A program made the translations under genes and the position numbers. From Atriophallophorus winterbourni (taxonomy: Eukaryota > Platyhelminthes > Trematoda > Plagiorchiida > Microphallidae), in assembly GCA_013407085.1 (NCBI GenBank), contig JACCGJ010024173.1, positions 1 through 64,000 of the forward strand: a stretch of DNA of 64,000 nucleotides, given 5' to 3'. Each line of letters opens with the position of its first letter. The stretch's first letter is position 1. Below the pieces are notes generated by a model. That model made no database searches, was not told the DNA's origin, and was given only the letters and a program-made list of their open reading frames with translations. This document shows, piece after piece, positions 59,001-64,000 of the stretch.

Positions 59001-60317
59001 GATTTAATATTCATAGATTCATTATTGTTTTCCTTTCAGAACTAATCATGATATCTTCGAGTCATGTTTTGGTTTAGTTATTTATTTTTGTTTAAAATAA
59101 TTAAAGATTGAGTTTTGTTGAACGGATGAACATGAATTCAATTGCTACATTAGATTGTATGTTTTCCTAAAAGCATAGGAAGCAATACAAGTATTCTACT
59201 TCATATCAATTGAGTTTTTAAAAAATAATGAAGTGTTAATTTGGAACTATCATAATAGACAATTTGAATAGAAGATATAATCACTGAGGTTAAAGTTATA
59301 GGGTTAGCAATGATCCATAAAATGGATTGAATTTACCTTAAAGTTATACTTCAAAAAATTTAGACCAAACTCTGTTCTGAAAGCATGTTTCTGTGATTAG
59401 CAGAACTGTGCGTTTTTCAATATAAACGTGAAATACATATGCTACAGCACGTGTTTAGAACAACATTCACTCTCTGGTTTTTTTTAAAATTACATGTATT
59501 TATTACTCATATAAGGTGAGATTATGACAATGGGAGATTACGTACGCGAAATGTATACAATTTACGGTAACCAGAATAAAAAAATTAATAAAAAATAGTC
59601 GAATTAGCGCATTAGGTTCATAAAGGTTTGCTATCTAACGTTCCTGAAATTTGTTTCCGATCCGCTATAACATTAAACATTATCAACGAATCACCGACAA
59701 AAAAGGTAACTATGACCTGACTATTTATCATGAAGCTCACAAATTATAGTGTCAATTTTTTGAAGAAGCAATAACTTTGCATATGCATATTCCATAGTAC
59801 GAATCGAATAATAATATTAAACGGCGTACAAGACTGAATCCAATTAAAAGAAAACACTTCCAGCTAATCAATGTATGTCAACACTAGTCTGGTTATATTA
59901 TGAATGTGAAATCGAAATTTGTCAAGTCTTTCGGAATTGCATGTTTCACAGATAAACACTGAAATCGTAAACGATACTATCCTCATTAATCTAATGAACA
60001 GGGCGTTATAAATTATAAGCAATCGCTTTTTTATCAGGAAGTTTTCGATTGATCAGAAATTAATAATAATAAAAGGTGTGCGAAGATAAATACAAATTAT
60101 CATTTGTTGCATAAACCGGAACATATTGAACTTTCGCGATAAATCTCTGAAAGGATACAATTACCAAATATAATTGAATTTCTGACGGCGTGTTTGGAAT
60201 TAGTATAGTGTAATATGAGAAGATAAACAAAAATCCGGCAATCCATGAAAGAATTTGTAAAGGATGCAACGGAAGTGTCCAACCATTGATCCTACTTCTC
60301 GATGAAAAATCATTCAT
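40957..60317 (-). CDS. DHHC palmitoyltransferase, ZDHHC1/11-like, nine coding exons
   Basis: Membrane S-acyltransferase that would move palmitate onto cysteines of target proteins, probably at endomembranes. Exons (minus strand, 5' to 3'): 60317-60165, 57217-57039, 55533-55429, 53718-53594, 51767-51636, 44631-44231, 43580-43552, 42489-42330, 41082-40957. The total is 1410 bp, 469 codons plus stop, and every phase joins. The start [20 protein letters not shown] matches the RRNGW-PLHPLQI opening of ZDHHC1/11. TM1 is about residues 22-42 and TM2 about 50-67. The cysteine-rich domain runs about 97-145, with C104, C107, KHC 117-119 and the catalytic DHHC at 130-133. TM3 is about 147-170 and TM4 about 202-231; TTYE is at 237-240. 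The C-terminal ~225 residues are Ser/Asn/Pro-rich and poorly conserved. The first exon may have an upstream partner. Confidence 0.9.
42330..42489 (-). CDS. ZDHHC-like exon 8
   Basis: Acceptor AATGTAG, donor GTAAGT. Reads [20 protein letters not shown] through [12 protein letters not shown]. Tail sequence without a known domain; the clean splice sites and GC-richer codons support it. Confidence 0.75.
43052..43150. repeat. Two short TA microsatellites in intron 7
   Basis: An ACACACATATATATATATAT run at 43055-43076 and (AT)n at about 43127-43148. Confidence 0.8.
43552..43580 (-). CDS. ZDHHC-like exon 7, 29-bp microexon
   Basis: Acceptor ATCTAG, donor GTGAGT. Reads NDTSGAPKT plus two bases. It is the only small exon found that converts phase 0 (exon 6) to phase 2 (needed by exon 8), and both of its splice sites are good. 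Confidence 0.7.
44231..44631 (-). CDS. ZDHHC-like exon 6 with TTYE motif
   Basis: The acceptor CTCAG gives [17 protein letters not shown], the TTxE motif that follows TM4 in DHHC enzymes. The rest is a Ser/Pro/Asn-rich cytosolic tail. Donor GTAAGG at 44230, phase 0. The frame would run only ten codons past the donor. Confidence 0.9.
46175..46641 (+). CDS. Possible 5' exons of a nested gene, unidentified
   Basis: ATG at 46175 opens MSGQ, with a strong donor GTAAGT at 46189. A second exon from 46556 (acceptor CTGAACAG) continues in frame as [20 protein letters not shown] and ANPCIFK, to a donor at 46635 (GTATCT) or 46642 (GTGAGA). A third piece at 47530-47681 is open in the phase left by the second donor ([14 protein letters not shown] to NNEIFND and stop). 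It lies on the opposite strand inside the 7-kb intron 5 of the palmitoyltransferase. I do not recognise the product. Confidence 0.35.
47864..48100 (-). other. Open frame of uncertain nature in intron 5
   Basis: 78 codons with six cysteines ([20 protein letters not shown] then QEDHPLC). The composition is more protein-like than the surroundings, but there is no known family and no clear splice pair. It could be a decayed transposon frame. Confidence 0.2.
49137..49217 (+). other. Exon-like segment, plus strand, intron 5
   Basis: ATG at 49137 (or acceptor AAACAG at 49146) followed by [20 protein letters not shown] and LAV before the donor GTGAGC at 49218. It might belong to the nested candidate gene. 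Its phase cannot be tied to the other pieces with confidence. Confidence 0.25.
49550..50460 (-). pseudogene. Degraded coding-like region, unidentified
   Basis: Two antisense frames (50450-50211 and 49823-49557), with related broken frames between them, keep a GC content and amino-acid mix unlike the flanks (for example [20 protein letters not shown] and [16 protein letters not shown]). I cannot match a family. It is probably an old mobile-element gene. Confidence 0.25.
51636..51767 (-). CDS. ZDHHC-like exon 5 with TM4
   Basis: Acceptor CACATAG, donor GTAAGT. Reads [15 protein letters not shown], the hydrophobic TM4, then HIYLG, which leads into the TTYE exon. Confidence 0.9.
52100..52330 (-). 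repeat. tRNA-like SINE remnant
   Basis: On the minus strand, GGTGCCTCAGCGGTATAGAG (52170-52189) resembles a tRNA D-arm and box A; TGAGGTCAAC follows at about the spacing of a box-B region, poorly conserved. A separate TCCCAAATAGGAC at 52316-52328 (+) equals the stem II hairpin I recall from schistosome hammerhead SINEs, but the ribozyme core is not intact around it. Confidence 0.3.
52597..52672 (+). other. Exon-like segment, plus strand, intron 4
   Basis: Acceptor ATCATCAG and donor GTAAAC bound [20 protein letters not shown] and FCSPS. It has good coding character but no family match and no proven neighbours. Confidence 0.25.
53594..53718 (-). CDS. ZDHHC-like exon 4 with TM3
   Basis: Acceptor ACCATAG, donor GTAATT. 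Reads [20 protein letters not shown], then [17 protein letters not shown]. Confidence 0.9.
54853..54916 (+). repeat. tRNA-like sequence in intron 3
   Basis: CTGGCCCTGTTGGTCGAAGC resembles a box A region and GCGGGGTTCATGCC a shortened box B, separated by a T-run. It does not fold into a full cloverleaf by eye. It is possibly a tRNA-derived SINE head. Confidence 0.25.
55429..55533 (-). CDS. ZDHHC-like exon 3 with DHHC motif
   Basis: Acceptor TTTAAAG, donor GTGAGC. Encodes [20 protein letters not shown] followed by [11 protein letters not shown], the heart of the cysteine-rich catalytic domain. It was found by searching for the missing motif between exons 2 and 4, and its phases fit both. Confidence 0.95.
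57039..57217 (-). CDS. ZDHHC-like exon 2
   Basis: Acceptor CATCAG, phase 0. Encodes TM2 ([20 protein letters not shown]) and the start of the cysteine-rich domain ([14 protein letters not shown]). The donor GTAAGT leaves phase 2. Confidence 0.9.
60165..60317 (-). CDS. ZDHHC-like exon 1
   Basis: 51 codons from ATG at 60317 to TTG before the donor GTAATT at 60164. Holds [12 protein letters not shown] and TM1. The frame stays open upstream of the ATG to a possible acceptor TAG, so the true N-terminus is not certain. Confidence 0.8.
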
Positions 60318-60324
60318 CAATTCT

Positions 60325-61310
60325 CGAAGATTAATTATTGAAAAAGAAACTAATTTGTCGTGGTAATGAGCATTTATAATATTTCAATGTGCACATATGA
60401 TAAGTACGAACGATTTCTTTTGTTTATTCATTCAAACAAATAAAGTTATATTCAGTTTGTAGTGAACCAGTCAAGCTAGTTTAAAAAAACACGCAGCACA
60501 AAAATAAGCGATCTGACTCACGAACAGTTATTTCAATCCGCGTACATATAATCCGCAATCCTCCTTTGGTAATTCCTTGTTGTAATGTAATCACTTCAAT
60601 ATTTATACTCGAAATATTACGTTCCCAAAAGGAAATTCCCTAAAAACCCAGATCGACCAAAAACGCGAGTAACGCACACAACAGGAGTGTATTGTGATTA
60701 ATTGATGAGTTGATTATGTACAAAATCGTATTCAACAGAAGAATTTTGTTAACTGAGTTATCAAACAAAAATCGGTGAAATGTGAGTGATAATGTTAACA
60801 GAAAATCGTTAAGTCTATAGTGCTATCGATCGTCTGAGCGAAACAATATTGTCAGAACAAATTGAGCTGAAGATATCAAAAACTGTACAATCGTTTTTTA
60901 CCAGAAAATTTGTTAAGTAAAACTAGATTTGTACAATCTCGACAAGTTCAGTTTACACAAGACAGTAAGTGGCTAACAAATCAATCAAGCTGCAGAGTAG
61001 TACCTACCACAGTCATCCGTCCGTCTGAGTTCTTAGGCGATCGCGACACTAAAAGATTATCCAGATTCTTGAAGTTCAAGTTCAAGTTTAAGTTGTACAG
61101 GGATGAAGTTGGCTAAAATCCAATCACGCGTCCAGATTTCCATCGACGGAATGCGGTTGAGCACCCGGCACTTCTATATTCAGTATAAAGTTCGTACGTT
61201 TCACAAGTTCTTGTTTTCGGATATCTGGAAAGTAAGGTGAGGGTTCTCTTCACCCACGCGGTGAGAGGTCATCTATTCAGGATACAATGTAATAATATGC
61301 GTGAACAATG
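60325..61310. other. Upstream of ZDHHC-like gene, unassigned
   Basis: The promoter and any first non-coding exon of the minus-strand gene should lie here. No motif stands out. The plus frame at 60910-61116 has AAGTTC repeats but no family. Confidence 0.35.
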
Positions 61311-61314
61311 TATG

Positions 61315-61425
61315 ATGTATGAAATCACTAGCCCAGTTGAGGCAAAGTGTAGCACATTCATAGTCTGCATGTGGACTAAGATAATGTCAGGTTGCACAGG
61401 CTTAGAAAGATATGAGATACAAATA
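61315..61425 (-). repeat. SINE-A fragment, diverged
   Basis: The minus strand keeps CATATCTTTCTAAGCCTGTG, CAACCTGACATTATC and GACTATGAATGTGC in the order of the SINE-A second half. It ends near TGATTTCATA. Confidence 0.65.
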
Positions 61426-61539
61426 TAACAGTACGTTTTTTAAAAGTTTTTTTATTATACAATGTGCGGAAATGCGGTAGGCCATTTAGCGTCTAATTCC
61501 ATTTTAAAGCTCAATACAGGAGGTTTAAAAGGTTTACTA

Positions 61540-62490
61540 TGCAATCTGGGAGGTTGTTCCTGAAGTTGTCCACACGGTTAAATAAATAAATGTTTTATTC
61601 TTGGAATTCCAAGGCATGCTAGCAGGCATGTTTGCAGCTTCGGCACAATAAGTAGCCTTCAAATCTCCTGTTATATTAATACCGAGATCCTTCACTTTCT
61701 GAGCAGCAGCTATTCTGTTAGTTCCTTCGATGACTTCTAGTTGCGTTGTCACCGAATCATTCGTCAGAACGCAGCCCTTTCACATGTTTAGTGGCAAGTC
61801 CCATCTTTTTGTCCACTCAATTACTTTTTCTAAATCGGAGATTAGCGTAGCTCTACTGTCGGTTCCTAGGATATTTACATCATCAGCAAACGGGAAGCAA
61901 CGTGAAATCAAGCAGGCTGCCAGGTCGTTTACAAAAATAAGAAAAAGTAGTGGACTAAGCACTGAGGCTTGAGGCACTCGACAGAGTATCACTGTTTTAT
62001 CCGAGCACACATATGAAATTCTAACATAGTTAGTACGATTAGTTGAAAAGCATGTCTAACCATCGATGTAGTTCACCTGTGACGTCACACATCCCTAGTT
62101 TGGCAGAAAATACCTATGGTTCACAGAGTCAAAGGCCTTTTTAAAATCAAGGTAGCATACTTTGACTACTATCCCTTCATCGAGCCGTAATGTCACTTCA
62201 TCAAGAAAGCTTAGAAAAAGACTTTTTTCCCACAATTCGTGATAGTAAGGAATTGGGTACCAAATGTTTACATATCTTTTGACGAATGATTTTTTTAAGC
62301 ACCTTCAAATTATGCCAGTCAGGTTCACTGGTTATTAGTTGCGAACATTAGAAATGGGACCCTTTTGTATACGGCTACTACCGCCGCTAGTTTCTAATCA
62401 TCCGGTAGTATACCCTTGAGTAAGGTAGCAGCAGCATAGTGAAGATATATTTTGAAAAGCGAGATACGCATCATGGACAGCGCTTGATAA
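61540..62490 (-). mobile_element. CR1/Jockey-like reverse transcriptase, antisense
   Basis: Minus strand, several frames. LLKGILPDD with AAVVAVYK opens the RT, then LFLSFLDEVTLRLDEGIVVK and VCYLDFKKAFDSVNHR (motif A), VPQASVLSPLLFLIFVNDL (motif B, with both usual glycines lost) and FADDVNILG (motif C intact), followed by KVIEWTKRWDLPLNM and KVKDLGINITGDLKATYCAE. Stops and shifts break it between motif A and motif B. It is a different family from the CR1 at 24 kb. The call rests on motifs. Confidence 0.85.
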
Positions 62491-62597
62491 ACACTTCCTA
62501 TGCGCGCAGGGAATAGCGATAACATATCTCCAGAAGTTTGTTTAGAAGACAAGCAGCATAAGTTTACCTGCATGAAAGCCTGCGCATCTGGATATAC

Positions 62598-62632
62598 TAA
62601 ATAAATAAATAAATAAATATGCATTTATTTAT
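62598..62632. repeat. AAAT/TTTA microsatellite
   Basis: (AAATA)n then (TTTA)n, a small AT-rich palindrome upstream of the antisense RT. Confidence 0.8.
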
Positions 62633-62639
62633 TTATTCA

Positions 62640-63235
62640 ATATCTCGTTTACATCATGTTGCAGATTCACTCATAGAACTGCCCACTGTTTCGAATCATT
62701 AAGCTCACGTGTTAGAAAGCATGGAACTAAACTTTGCTACAAATTTGTACATACAATTGTCAGTGATTGCATGTTGTTGTGTTATGTCTTAGGAACTGTA
62801 GGTAGTTTACGAACGTTCTCAGGTTGTGACTAAACAAGTTATCGTGACACACTAGGCACTACCTAACCATCATTATTTTTCTTGCAAGCAGGTAGGTAAC
62901 CGTTCCCGGTAGAGACTCGGCTGAGAAACTAGCAGTAGTTAATGACGGTGTGATTTATAGGGACGTTGAAGTCATTAGCGATGTCAACAGGTTTCTTTAT
63001 TCGATGTACGCAATGACCTGCTTAACTCGTTACATCGAAGATGAAAGCTTGGTAAATTTGGATTCGAATCATTTCGAATTTTAGAAACCATTTTTATTTG
63101 AATGTTACAATGCTCCAATGTAATCTTTCCCAAATTTATGAATACGTAGAGTATTTCTATATTAACTTTAGTACTTTGTTTATACTAAATATTACTTATG
63201 AATAATACACTTTTTTCGCGCGCATTTTTAGTTCT
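62640..63235. other. Unassigned AT-rich sequence
   Basis: No features supported. Confidence 0.35.
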
Positions 63236-63239
63236 ACCG

Positions 63240-63470
63240 TAGTTGCATCGGTTGTTTGTTGACTTGCGGTTCACAGAGCAACTAAATGGTGGCTATCTTC
63301 ACGACCTCCGTTATGAGGATCGACTGGTGCATCTTACTTCAAACACACTGGATCGCAGACGTTTTCTTTCGGATTTAATTCTCACCTATAAAACGCTGCA
63401 AAAATATGCATCCTCAGGGCATGTATTTCGCCTATGGTCAAGCCATACTGAGCGCACTCACACAATGGCA
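63240..63470 (+). mobile_element. CR1-like post-RT fragment
   Basis: The 63243 frame has DLRYEDRLVHLTSNTLDRRR, then FLSDLILTYKTLQ, the LSYEERL-LRGDLI-FKIL block of CR1. The match fades after about 63470, and the rest to the end of the window is unassigned. Confidence 0.7.
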
Positions 63471-64000
63471 TTGGATTTAAAAAATTTATACCGAAAATTA
63501 ACCCAGCCTTTCTATTTAACGTGCTTTTGTTTATATGGAAATGCTTACCGTCAGACGTTGTACAATATTTTAGTAAAACGATTTTCGGAAATCAAATATA
63601 TATACTTGTGCACAGAAATTCCGCTCTACAATCAGTTTGTTTGTCCTGAGTGAGAAACTTACCAACAAATTTATATCAACAAAACGTTTTGGTAATTATA
63701 CGAAGTCTATACATAAATATTTTCTAATTTCAAAAATACGGATCATCACAACGCTCTATATATTACATTTGTTGTCCATATACGAATATCAAATTGTATT
63801 TGACAGCTCAATGTATTTAATATTACAAATTTATGAATCCTCAATCATCAGATACAATTTGAATGTGTCTACCAAAACTAAGATCTCACAAACTAAACAA
63901 TCACAAATATATAAAAAAAGTTGTATTGTAACCGTAATTTATTAATTTCACATTATTTCCATTTTCTTTACAAGATAAATAAAACTGCGGCAAAAAAATA

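Noticed and set aside
1..64000. CRISPR arrays, bacterial operons, ribosome binding sites or replication origins
   Set aside because: None was seen, and the intron-bearing genes and LINEs show that this is nuclear eukaryotic DNA.

Overview
This is a eukaryotic, AT-rich, intron-containing window. It is most likely from a digenean flatworm, and a schistosome-like genome is the best guess. The inference rests on three things: degraded CR1-like and RTE-like non-LTR retrotransposons on both strands; a tetraspanin gene whose first three introns appear to be only 33, 37 and 35 bp; and a gene with a 29-bp microexon and multi-kilobase introns. The species cannot be named from sequence alone.

Region 1 to 11.4 kb is repeat-dense. 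It starts with the 3' half of a CR1-like element on the minus strand (about 0.1-1.13 kb). Two short interspersed families follow, called SINE-A and repeat B here (1.7-3.2 kb). Next is a long, degraded RTE-like element on the plus strand (about 3.2-8.25 kb) that carries a 1.2-kb in-frame tandem duplication of its reverse transcriptase. CR1 tails and more SINE-A and B copies run on to 11.35 kb. Between 12.17 and 13.24 kb lies the first real host gene, a tetraspanin on the plus strand. Its last intron has received a SINE-A fragment whose 12-bp target duplication copies the splice acceptor.

Region 13.8 to 38 kb is mainly old transposon debris: an antisense RTE copy (13.84-16.87 kb), a fainter one (17.5-17.96 kb), a third B copy (19.2-19.77 kb), two antisense SINE-A copies, TA microsatellites, and a run of plus-strand CR1 copies at 23.7-28.5 kb. 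One CR1 copy is split by a 497-bp hAT-type MITE with 8-bp target duplications. A histone H1-like pseudogene fragment sits at 31.5 kb. At 36.27-36.66 kb a composite SINE-A plus circularly permuted 5S rRNA insertion is flanked by a perfect 14-bp target duplication.

Region 40.96 to 60.32 kb is one large minus-strand gene of nine coding exons (469 codons) for a DHHC palmitoyltransferase of the ZDHHC1/11 type. All exon phases join in frame, including the microexon. Exon-like pieces of a possible plus-strand gene lie inside its largest intron. The window ends with an antisense CR1/Jockey-like reverse transcriptase (61.5-62.5 kb) and one more CR1 tail (63.2-63.5 kb).

The two host genes are independent of each other. 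One encodes a four-pass surface scaffold, the other a membrane S-acyltransferase. Tetraspanins are commonly palmitoylated, but nothing in this sequence links the two. Exon boundaries were read by hand from splice signals and reading frame and have not been checked against transcripts.
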